The position numbers and the translations under genes were made by a program. From Notospermus geniculatus (Eukaryota > Nemertea > Pilidiophora > Heteronemertea > Lineidae), in contig NMRB01000366.1 in the NCBI GenBank assembly GCA_002633025.1, positions 218,151-282,150 on the forward strand: DNA of 64,000 bases, in the 5' to 3' direction. Positions 14,301 through 24,910 of the stretch are shown here, one piece after another; the stretch's first letter is position 1; every line of letters begins with the position of its first letter. The notes beneath the pieces were generated by a model that did not search any database, had not been told where the DNA came from, and was given only the letters and a program-made list of their open reading frames with translations.

Positions 14301-16850
14301 GATACGCATGAAGAATGCAGACAGAATGCTGCTTTCAATTTTCCTGTAAGTATCATTATTTTTCTCTAATTGGCAATCAGCTCTCCTCTGGATTGTGTAT
14401 AAGTTGATTATGTGACAGTACCGTGTATGCCGGTAAAGGAGTCATTTGTATTCTGCATGCAAAAACTTCTTTGAGAGTGGCAATGAAAATGTACAGACTT
14501 GTCAATGACTTAAAATCTGTTTTCTTGTATTTCAGGCTCTTGTTTTGTTTGGCAATCCAAAATCGTTCAAATCACAGCTCTATCCAGCATTCACATCTCT
14601 CTGCACTGATCCTAGTGTGAATGTGAGAAAAAGTGTTGCTGCAGGCTTCCACGAGGTAAACCTTTGATGCAATTAAAAGGCCTCGTGCCGTCAATACCAG
14701 AGGTGTTGGGCCTCATTTATGAAGCCAGTAGTTCACAACATGAGGGCAAGGTAGGAATTATTATATGATTGGAGGGCTGCATGGCAATACAGCCTAAGCC
14801 AAACTTAGGTTGTTTTGACATGCTGGCATATTGCCGGTATTATCAAATTCCGCACAGTTTGATACTGAACTTTCAATATGGGCTGTCAGTTGGTAAAGCA
14901 AAGTTTTGCACTCAAAGTAAAAATTCCAGGATCTTCGTTGTTTGTAATGGACTCCATTAAGAAATGTATTTGCTCTTGCAGCGATCTCCTTTGTTTATCA
15001 GTAATGGATGTGTACCTGTCATCTCCTTTCAGCAAACACCTGCCCTCTTAACTGACGTCATTCCTGCATTGATAGCTTGTGATAGTGTAATCTCAGCATC
15101 GAACAACTGGAGGTTGCAGGCAGAGATGATGGACCAGTTGAGCTGCCTTCACAAGGTCTTCACCAGTGAACAAATCTATCAGAAATTCATTCCACTCTTA
15201 TTCAACAAGTTATCTACCGCTGTGAGTTGAAATTAGGCACAATATACATGTATTTGGCCCATGATGTAATGTTTTCAATTGATATATCAAAGTTATCTGA
15301 ACACTGAATGGTAGAATTCAGCATTGACTGAATGTTTTTCAGTCTATTGCCTGTGGATTCAACATTGAATTCTTTCAATAGACTCAACATTGAATCTTTT
15401 CAATAGATTCAACATTGAATGGTAAATTGAATAAAGTTTGAATATTTTCTGTAGACTCAACACATTTCTTGCCAATTCCTATTACCAGTAGTATTTCATT
15501 GAAAAATTCTGTGATATGAGAAATGAATGTCACCATGTTATTGAATGTCCTTCCTTTTCAGCGGGCATTACCTGTACGTCATTCAGCTGCTAGGACTCTC
15601 TTGATTTTAATCCGGCACAATCATCGGCTGGAGCAGAGACAAGAGATGTGTTGTAAAATCATAGAAGGTAAGCGTGATATGGCATGGTATTCTCTCAATA
15701 GACTCATTGTATTCTATCTTTCAATAGACTTAGACTTGTTGTAATTTATCTCTCAATAGACTCAGTGTATTCTATCCTTGCATTTCTTCTTTCAGATCAT
15801 TGCCATGGACGAAGTTGTCACCAACGATTCTTGTTCATAGACATCTGTAGATTTGTGATGAGAATTTTTTCCAAGTCTTTCTTTAAAGAATATTTCTTTG
15901 AATATCTATTAGAACTTGCAGTAGACCCTGTTGCAAATGTTCGATTACGTTTGTGTCGAATTTTACCTGCACTAAAAACATTATTGAAATTACCAACGGA
16001 CAGAAATTTACTGCAGCAGTTGGATTCTAGTGTTCGAAAAATTCTAATTAATGAGAAAGATCGGGATGTGGAGGATGCAATACGGTGTTCTGTGGAGGAA
16101 TTGGATAAGACACAGGTGCAGATGGAGTCGGTGATGAGACGGTCTTACTTTGATGAAGACATCGTGGATAGACAAAGGGAGAAAGAAGAGTTGGAACTTA
16201 TAGAATTGGTGAGTGGTTTGTACCATACCGTATTTCTCAACTAAAAAGTTGAAGCTCCTGCCTATTACCGGTATGTAAAGCCAAAATTCAGGCAGTGAGA
16301 GACATCTGGTGGCAACACCTGAAGTGTATCCCTCAGTAAGTTCATCGTTCGCAGTTAAAGGGCCTCTAGAGGCAGCTCGCTATTGGGCTACTAATAGTAC
16401 TGCAACTATACAACAGGTGGCGCTAGTAACCATGAACTCGTGAATTGTGGATCAAATGTTGTCAGTGATGAAATTTTAATTCAGAATTGATGCCCAAGTT
16501 TGATCCTCATGCCACCAATTCTGTGTTAGTAATCATATCAATATGCAGTAAAAACCTGCCTCTAGAGGCCCTTTAAACCTTTATGGTTGATTCCTTTATG
16601 CTTGCATGTAACTGGTTGATTACTTATTCTTTAGGAGGAGAAAGAGAGAAAAGAAGAAGAGGCCAAGATGGCTAAGGAAAAGAAGAAAGGGGATAAGAAA
16701 GATGGGGCTAGCCGCATCCCAGGTCCTAAACGACAAACTAAGATACCTACTGCTAATAAGGAAAAAGTCGGGTCCGCTAATCAGGCAGCTAGAAAAGGTG
16801 CTACAGCTGGTAGTAACACATCAGTTAAAAGTGGTCAGTATCAAGTATAA
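5334..16850 (+). CDS. PPP4R4: PPP4R4-like protein phosphatase 4 regulatory subunit 4 (5' end not in window)
   Basis: PPP4R4 is a HEAT-repeat regulatory subunit of the protein phosphatase 4 catalytic subunit. Twelve exons join in frame with GT/AG borders: 5334-5407, 6030-6136, 7916-8023, 8260-8381, 10068-10190, 13248-13507, 14262-14345, 14536-14655, 15033-15221, 15562-15667, 15796-16208, 16635-16850 (stop at 16848). Family blocks seen include AWLDTLLDVIDLLPK, QSRLACCKILGK, QDVDYEVRGCMCRQL, LGKLCHGLSG, YKKLCKLG, EECRQNAAFNFPALVLF, FSKSFFKEYFFE and DPVANVRLRLC. The first roughly 150 residues are missing. Relative to the human protein (from memory) about 50 residues between exons 8 and 9 were not found, and exon 6 carries an extra Ser/Pro/Thr-rich linker of about 60 residues. 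The C-terminal tail is short, basic and ends SGQYQV; an extra 3' exon near 22.15 kb cannot be excluded. Identity is firm, the exact ends less so. Confidence 0.9.
9897..10067 (+). repeat. Triplicated 3' splice acceptor before PPP4R4 exon 5
   Basis: A unit of about 61 bp is repeated nearly three times directly before exon 5. Each copy has a pyrimidine tract and an AG: AG ends at 9951, 10012 and 10067. The first two are followed by GTACAAAT and the last, in frame with the protein, by ATACATGT. Only the third gives the family sequence (TNTIVPLVCKFC). The upstream two could compete as decoy acceptors. Confidence 0.75.
11643..12258. mobile_element. 616-bp MITE with 9-bp target-site duplication (Mutator/MULE-like)
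   Basis: The ends are inverted: CATCCTGAGA on the left and TCTCAGGATG on the right. Similarity continues inward for about 100 bp on each side ('gccctgaggaaatcca' against the complement of 'tggatgtcctcagggc'). Immediately outside, both flanks carry GAATGCTGG (11634-11642 and 12259-12267), a perfect 9-bp duplication. A 9-bp duplication with long terminal inverted repeats is typical of Mutator-like elements. There is no internal ORF. It sits in PPP4R4 intron 5. Confidence 0.8.
13917..14240. repeat. Tandem repeat of about 41 bp in PPP4R4 intron 6
   Basis: Variants of 'ttgacctcagatactgtttt.atgat' recur about every 41 bp, roughly seven or eight times, ending just before exon 7 at 14262. Copies have diverged. 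No coding content. Confidence 0.7.
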
Positions 16851-16967
16851 AGTACCCTTGTGTTCTTCAGCATTTTCCTGAAGTGTGGCCAAGCTGTTGT
16901 CTGCTCAGGTAGCTGAAGTTAAGTCATTTTCGTTTCCACGCTTTTGTTTTCCTGTTTATGTCTAATT

Positions 16968-16999
16968 ATGGTCACCACACCTCACAGTGTGGTGACCAT
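16968..16999. repeat. Perfect 13-bp-arm hairpin in the PPP4R4 3' region
   Basis: ATGGTCACCACAC is followed, after a 6-nt loop, by its exact reverse complement. It lies about 120 nt after the PPP4R4 stop and would form a stem-loop in the 3' UTR. It could equally be a chance or transposon-derived palindrome. Confidence 0.7.
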
Positions 17000-17347
17000 A
17001 TTGAATTCACTCAGGATTCTTTCTTCTTCTGGATTTTTCTTCCTGGGCAATTATGACACGAATCCAGCCAAACGGCTCAATGAACAAAGAATTCATCACC
17101 TCAGTTTCATAGGTGGTAATTTCATCTAGTGCAACGACACAAATTTTGTTGAAAAAGTCGACCGTTTAGTTGATTTTGAAGCGATTTTCTCCCAATTTTT
17201 AGCGCATTCTATTTTTAGGTACAAAGCACATGTCCTTCCCATACTGATTTCTCATTGGCTGATGCGAAGGGGCCTGTGTGTGGAGGACTCCACTTGGTAG
17301 CTTTGGAGTCGGGGCTTCCTTTGAACAGTCCATTATTTTGGCAAGAA

Positions 17348-17353
17348 AATAAA
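17348..17353 (+). terminator. Candidate polyadenylation signal for PPP4R4
   Basis: This is the AATAAA about 500 nt after the stop codon, followed by a T-rich stretch. A second AATAAA is at 17411. It fits a 3' UTR ending near 17.4 kb if exon 12 is terminal. Confidence 0.4.
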
Positions 17354-17710
17354 CCCACATCTTTTCTTTTCGTGACTGCTTTGCATTGTTGTTATAACAA
17401 TATTCTTATAAATAAATAATTTCGAGTGATGCTGCGTTATTTGTTTTATTCAACATTTTTGAGAGGGCCTGACACTGGAGGTACGTCGTAGTGCAGGACC
17501 ACACGCATGCACATGTTACATCCTCATGAGGTGAGTTCGTTGATTATNCCCTGTCACTTAGGTGTTCATTGGAAATCACTCAGTGAATGCTTTCGAATGA
17601 ATTAGGTTTGGAGTTGGAGCTGACAATTAATATTCTGCCCTTTTCCTTGACTGCAGTCAACAATAAGACCAGGTGAGGTTGACACAATGATACTCTATGG
17701 TAGTGCGGCT

Positions 17711-20543
17711 AAATGAGGAACATTGCCAGACTTCTTACCAGCAGATGGTCGCTGTAATTTAAACATATTCAGGGGATGGGTTCAAAGAACTCAAAGGAGC
17801 TGTCCCAGTTGTTGGGGGAACCTTGAAATTGGATGGGTATTTGTTGCATTTATTGGCCTTACATGAAGCCTGGCCAAAGTTATCAGCTTTTCTCTGTTCA
17901 CTCGTATCCCTGAGAAAGCCTATGAAGGTGAATTTTGAGAAAGTGCCACCTGACAGGTTACTGTCAGAAAAGAAATGCTGTCCTTTGGCACAGCATTTAA
18001 CTTCACTTCCATCAAAATTGAAGGTCTCAAGAAAATCGCCAGGGATGTAGCTCCCATTTTATGACATCAAGTGCATCTCTTTGCTAACATCTCTGCCATA
18101 CCATCTGTTGGTTATACTGGTAATGGGCCTCAACATATCACCTCTCCTTATCCTCACCTCCCTGTGTCGTAGTCACCAACAAACTATTAAACTTCTTGGA
18201 TGGTGGGCGGATGAAGAAGATTAGTACAGATAACCCTTAATTCCAAGTTCCACTGAACATTCATGAGCCTATAGCTGAATTTTCATATTAAACCTGTCTT
18301 GCCGGGCTGGTGCCTGTCCTCCTACTCAAGGTGATCTTGGTACAGCAGGATTTTCCTTCCCATTCACTTCTGCAGTGAGAAAAATCGCACGTGGAGCAGT
18401 GCCTTTAGCTGTTGGCTTCATGATTTCAATGGTCTTTCCTCATCAAATGATCTCCTTCCTGGCTGTGGGTTGTCACTAACATTTCATTACGGTAAAACAG
18501 AAGTGGCCTACTTTTCTAGAGGACTGGAAAAGAGGCTATGCACAGGCATTGTCTAACATAAAACCATGTTCACCTTCATGTTATCCAAAGTTTGTGGTTT
18601 TCATCATCAAGGACCAAATGCGAGAGGAGTTTAAGACGTGGTGCTGAGATATTTTCAGGCCGATCAGTAATATCATGTTGAAACCCCCCTTATCTTTCAG
18701 GGTATGTTTCTGCTCCTCTGTCACAGGTATCCTGTTTGTGTCACGAAATGCCCATGACTTCACTAACAGTTGTTTTTCAACATGTCTCCTTGTCTTCTTT
18801 TAATCTTCCAACTGTGACATACAAATTTCATGTGACATCTGAATGCACCGAATTTACTGCACACCTTGTTTTGGAATGAGAATTTTTGCCATCTTTTTTG
18901 TCTGTGCGATGATCTGGCCAAGGTTGCTGGAGGAACTGCCCAGTATACTTTAATCATCAATTAATTTCTCATGATTTTCCATGACCTCACCTCTAAATTG
19001 ACTAATATTTCAAATTCCTTCACTGCAACTGAGATGTTCATTTCTTGGAAGAATCACGTTTCTGCATGTTGTCCAGGCATGAAGTCATCAGCACAAAATG
19101 TTGTAAACAATGCGCACAGAAAAATGAGGAACATTGCCAGACTTCTTACCAGCAGATGGTCGCTGTAATTTAAACATATTCAGGGGATGGGTTCAAAAAA
19201 CTCAAAGGAGCTGTCCCAGTTGTTGGGGGAACCTTGAAATTGGATGGGTATTTGTTGCATTTATTGGCCTTACATGAAGCCTGGCCAAAGTTATCAGCTT
19301 TTCTCTGTTCACTCATATCCCTGAGAAAGCCTATGAAGGTGAATTTTGAGAAAGTGCCACCTGACAGGTTACTGTCAGAAAAGAAATGCTGTCCTTTGGC
19401 ACAGCATTTAGCTTCACTTCCATCAAAATTGAAGGTCTCAAGAAAATCGCCAGGGGTGTAGCTCCCATTTTATGACATCAAGTGCATCTCTTTGCTAACA
19501 TCTCTGCCATACCATCTGTTGGTTATACTGGTAATGGGCCTCAACATATCACCTCTCCTTATCCTCACCTCCCTGTGTCGTAGTCAACAAAAAAACTATT
19601 AAAGTTCTTGGATGGTGGGTGGATGAAGAAGATTAGTACAGATAACGCTTAATTCCAAGTTCCACTGAACATTCATGAGCCTATAGCTGAATTTCCATAT
19701 TAAACCTGTCTTGCCGGGCTGGTGCCTGTCCTCCTACTCAAGGTGATCTTGGTACAGCAGGATTTTCCTTCCCATTCACTTCTGCAGTGAGAAAAATCGC
19801 ACGTGGAGCAGTGCCTTTAGCTGTTGGCTTCATGATTTCAATGGTCTTTCCTCGTCAAATGATCTCCTTCCTGGCTGTGGGTTGTCACTAACATTTCATT
19901 ACGGTAAAACAGAAGTGGCCTACTTTTCTAGAGGACTGGAAAAGAGGCTATGCACAGGCATTGTCTAACATAAAACCATGTTCACCTTCATGTTATCCAA
20001 AGTTTGTGGTTTTCATCATCAAGGACCAAATGTGAGAGGAGTTTAAGACGTGGTGCTGAGATATTTTCAGGCCGATCAATAATATCATGTTGAAACCCCC
20101 CTTATCTTTCAGGGTATGTTTCTGCTCCTCTGTCACAGGTATCCTGTTTGTGTCACGAAATGCCCATGACTTCACTAACAGTTGTTTTTCAATATGTCTC
20201 CTTGTCTTCTTTTAATCTTCCAACTGTGACATACAGATTTCATGTGACATCTGAATGCACCGAATTTACTGCACACCTTGTTTTGGAATGAGAATTTTTG
20301 CAATCTTTTTTGTCTGTGCGATGATCTGGCCAAGGTTGCTGGAGGAACTGCCCAGTATACTTTAATCATCAGTTAATCTCTCAGTTACGTTGATTTTCCA
20401 TGACCTCACCTCTAAATTGACTAATATTTCAAATTCCTTCACTGCAACCGAGATGTTCATTTCTTGGAAGAATCACGTTTCTGCATGTTGTCCAGGCATG
20501 AAGTCATCAGCACAAAATGTTGTAAACAATGCGCACAGAAAAA
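17711..20543. repeat. Tandem duplication, two units of about 1.41 kb
   Basis: The first unit starts with 'aaatgaggaacattgccag' at 17711 and the second at 19122. Matching landmarks are offset by 1411 bp, with only scattered substitutions and small indels. Open frames of 60-75 codons occur on both strands in both units (for example 17823-18050 and 19234-19461), but none is recognisable. The high identity suggests a recent duplication, possibly of a decayed transposon. Confidence 0.85.
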
Positions 20544-20945
20544 TAAATGTTGTTCAATTTTCACTCATATGTGCGCACGGAACAATACATCAATAATAAA
20601 TTCTTTCCAATGAACAGTGTCCTTTGTTTGAAATCCCCTACCTATATCATCTGTAACCTGTAGTCAATAGAACTCTGTAAATATAACTCTCACTGTAAAT
20701 GATGCTTAGAATAATTCAAGCGACAGGATTGGCTGAAAACACACTCTTTTCGGATATTTGTAATGCTGTAATGCCGCTGAGGAACTGGCTTTTGCTTTTA
20801 GCTTTTTTAAGTGTGAAAATGTAAAAAAATTGTGGTATATTTCTCTATATTGGTTGACATCAGTGTAGAAAGTATCTATAGGGATGGTACAATGGACCAT
20901 GTTTTTGAAAAATGCCCTTGACTGGGCAATTTGCATCACTGAAAG

Positions 20946-21106
20946 CTATAGAGGACGTGCAGCAACGATTGTGACGTCACCGCGACGTCGAGATGCCGCC
21001 ATTTTGGACGGCACGTCCAACGCATTCGTAGCGTCAGATGCCGTCCAAAATGGCTGACGTGCGAATTATGACGTCAGTGATGACGTCACGTGCACATGGT
21101 CTATAG
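20946..21106. mobile_element. 161-bp MITE rich in TGACGTCA (CRE) palindromes
   Basis: The left end (CTATAGAGGACGTGCA) and right end (TGCACATGGTCTATAG) are imperfect inverted repeats, each followed inward by GTGACGTCA-type palindromes. Inner arms 'gatgccgccattttggacgg' and 'ccgtccaaaatggc' are also inverted. It is the same family as the element at 24079. Confidence 0.65.
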
Positions 21107-23884
21107 AATTTGATTTTGATGCTGGTGTACTGGCAGTTAATGATGGCCATAATTCCAGAAATCGTCATTATTCGTAATTAGCATCCAGTGAACCATCAAA
21201 GTGAGACACTGTCCAGTTTCTTGATTGTCAATTAAGAGCAAATCTATCTAAAGAAAGCACATTAACTGGCGTAGCTTGGAACCTCGCTTCTGGCTTGATA
21301 CTTGTAGATATGTACGTAAGCTTGTAAAATGGAAATATCATTTTACCAACAACTCTATCGTCTTTAGTCACTGGCTTTGGGTGCTATGAGAAAGCTGATG
21401 TTGTTATGCCTGTATTTCTATTGCGATGATTGAATTTCTTATGCTTCTCTACCCAAATAGGCCTAGTCCTGTGACAGTTTTGTTTCGAAGTCTGTACGGA
21501 CTGGGTGTTAGAAGTTGAGGAAAGATCTGTTCCTAGTATTGATCAGTTCTCCCTGTCTTGTCTTGTAGACTTTCTAATATACGTAATACCCAAATATGTC
21601 CTGTTACTTGTGAGAGTGATGTGTTCTGTGTTAACCCAGATGAAATGTTCCGCATTTCGCATTTCGCTAAGGGTAGAAGACTACTCAACATGAAGAACAC
21701 TCTTGTGAGCATGCTATGAAATTCAGAGTTGGTTCCGTGGCCATCGTGATTGGAATCGGCTGTGGTGAAGAACAGGAGTGACATAGGATTTCAGGGCCCA
21801 AAAGATTACCCTTCTCAAAAGTATCACTTGCCAGCCATAATTCACTTTACTTTCTCAATATGATCTTGCAGAGACAGCACAACGAAAAAACTCCCTAACC
21901 GGCCAAAGCCAAGTTCCGGTAACCCGAAAAACTAGCTCGGGCAGCATACCTGTTGGGACAACAAAGTAAGAGAATATTCCTAAAAATTTTCTGGCCAATT
22001 TTTTCTGTCAGCCCCTGAACAAACGTTATGAGTGTGTTACAGTACAGATAGGATGAGATTGTGGAGAAATACAATGTAATGTGAAGAAACGTGTTGGAAA
22101 TCTCAATAATGTCTACCCGGTACTGTCATTTGTTAAAGTTTGTCATGTTTTTCAGGCGGAAGTCTTCTCTTGGGAAGTAGCCAAGGAATCATCGTAAGGG
22201 CATTGTCATGGTGATAGAGGTCATAACATCAAAGAGTGGCGATGAAGAAGTGAGGTTACTGGGCGTGTGGAAGGATATGCCCCACTCATTGCAGTGGATT
22301 ATCTGTGTCATCTGGACCAGGGAAACACAGTTAGCTGATTTTCACCACCTCTGCCAGCCAGACTTCCAGGATTAAATAGGAAGAGATCAATCTGCATAAC
22401 CTACTGGAGAAGCTGCAGAACCAAGATTATACCAGTGTGGAAAAGATTAAAATTCTTTTACACAGATTATCTGAATAAAATTGGGCTTATCTGCTCTGAG
22501 GACACTGCCAATGGTGTCGTGCCACTTCTTTCCTGGTGCCAGAGAGCCAGCCGTATGATTTCATGGAAACAGCATGTGCAGAACAGCTATGGGTTTTGTG
22601 GTGTATTGTGGCATGGTTTCGCATGTAGGCCTAGTTCTTGTCCTGTGCTTCTCAATATTCTGAGAAGCGTGGACTTTGGAGTGCAGAATAATTGGAATGC
22701 CTTGGGGTGGTTTACGCCTGTGTTACATATCTTAAACTCAGGACTGCGGTAGGTTAGCATAGGACTGCTGTAGATGGGAGAAGACTAGATTTTATGTAGA
22801 TGTAGTGACGGCGAAAACTTATGATCAGTCTGTGATACCGCTATTTACAAGTTCACTGATCTTCATTTGAAACCAGCAAACATTTGGAACTCATTCTCAA
22901 CCAAGCCTGAGCAGACAAGATTGTAAGACATCTCCAAACGGGTGAATTTCTCTCAAAGCGTTTTGAAGAAAACATCTTTTTTCTTTGTTTTTTTTCCTTC
23001 ATTAATTTCATGTCATTCGACAAATGTGGCCACGCACAGTTACCAAATGTTGATGCTGATACTGAATGAGCTAGGGTGTATTATACTGTGTACATTATGT
23101 AATTAGTGTTTATATTAGTTGCTCAGCCTGAGGCACTCTTGCAACTAAATTTAATTGTACTAACTACCGGTAGAAGGATGTTAGGGGATGACGGAAGGAA
23201 TTATCGATGTTTGATAATTGGGCTGTTCATGCTTTAGTCAGCCGTTGTTGCAATGTTGAGCAAAAGTGTATGGTTGTTCGAGCTGCTCCTTGAGTTCCCC
23301 AAAAAGGCTTTTGAGAGACTGGTGTAATAATGTGAAGCGCTTTGAGACTTTATAGAATATTTTCCTGCCTTGCACAATGAGACTTCATTGACATAACATC
23401 CGCATGTGTTTGTGGATCTTCCCAAATGCTGCCAAACCGTTGGTTCTATGACTGGTGACAAATTAGGTTGCCTTTAGCATTTACCATGCATATCACGTGT
23501 TGAAATGAGAAGCATTCCCAGGCCATTTACTTGGTAAATATCGCCTTCTCTCTTGTCACTCAGATCATCCTCTTTGATCCTCTAAACAAGTAAGATCAAA
23601 ATTGTCTTATATTCGATGGCATTGTTGGTGTAAAAGTGTATGGTACAATAATTTGTTCTGGCAGATGTGTGTACTAAGCCGTTTTGAAACAAATGAACTA
23701 AATGTAAAAGTCTATTGAAAATCTAATCTGTAAATACCATGTTTTGTTGAGATTTAGTGTATATCATGAACGTATCAATGAAATTTGGACTCAATGGTAA
23801 AATTTTATCTGGAAGTATATCATGGAAATAATGGTATTGTTGTGTAAATATTTTGAAAATAAAAAAACTTCCTTTCTGAAAAAA

Positions 23885-24049
23885 NNNNNNNNNNNNNNNN
23901 NNNNNNNNNNNNNNNNNNNNNNNNNNNNNNNNNNNNNNNNNNNNNNNNNNNNNNNNNNNNNNNNNNNNNNNNNNNNNNNNNNNNNNNNNNNNNNNNNNNN
24001 NNNNNNNNNNNNNNNNNNNNNNNNNNNNNNNNNNNNNNNNNNNNNNNNN
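23885..24049. other. Assembly gap, 165 Ns
   Basis: A run of Ns flanked by A-rich sequence on both sides. Predicted frames across it are meaningless. Confidence 0.99.
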
Positions 24050-24078
24050 AAAAGTATCCCCAGAACAATAGGTTCTGT

Positions 24079-24233
24079 ATAGAGGCTATGCACTGACGTC
24101 ATCAAATGACGTCATCAATGGGTATGACGCCACGCTGGATGGAGCTGCACAGGTAAAAACCGTCAAAAGCGCTGCGCAGTTCCATCCAACATGGCGTCAC
24201 GCTGGCTGATGACGTCACGTGCATAGCCTCTAT
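24079..24233. mobile_element. 155-bp MITE, second member of the CRE-rich family
   Basis: ATAGAGGCTATGC at the left is the exact complement of GCATAGCCTCTAT at the right. Both arms continue into TGACGTCA palindromes and then an inner arm ('ggatggagctgc' / 'ttccatccaacatgg'). Flanks fit TA targeting. No coding capacity. Confidence 0.75.
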
Positions 24234-24910
24234 TGTTCTATTTTGTTGAGAGGACATTTCTTCTGAGCCAACATGGGTTAGATATTCAGCTTTTATTTTA
24301 GGATATTGTGTATACTAAGATGCTTGGCCTTGTCTCAGTTTTAGAGAGTACTTACATGTACCTGAACAGACAACTAGCAATTGACACTTCTGATGGTCAA
24401 TGCAAATGTAATGGTTTCAGTTCAGCAACGGAATTACCAGGTACCGGTACATTTTGCAGTACAACTAGCGGTACACCACTGATGCACAAACATCATGACT
24501 AAAAAAGGGAGCAGTTATAAATTACTACGTAATTGGCTTGATCAGAGTGTAAAATCAATTCACATCAGTGTTTGAGGGAGTTCATAGGACCAGGCTGTCT
24601 GTTCGAAATACTGTATACATCATCTGGGCAGGATTTAGAGGGGGCATACGCCCCTCTATTTTGTTGAAATTCCTTGAATTTGACCAGGAAAATCAGGCAT
24701 TCAGGCTCTGCTGGGGTACTATGACCAAACACCATGCCCACTCTCTTTCTGGATGCTGGATCTCCAATGGATATCAACATTTTAGAACATGTTTACATTT
24801 GAAATCCAAGTCTTGGGTGAATGCAACCTTAACAATGATTCGTGTGCACAGAGAGTAAGATCTAAAATTCATCGTCAACTTTCAGGCACATTTTGGTGTG
24901 GTTCAACCAT

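Noticed and set aside
22142-22220. Possible terminal PPP4R4 exon (acceptor then GGSLLLGSSQGII)
   Set aside because: It could join to a GTCAGT donor inside exon 12 in frame, but it has no family similarity and lies 5 kb away beyond a good polyadenylation signal.
23791-24105. Open frames on both strands around the N run
   Set aside because: They consist mostly of unknown residues across the assembly gap.
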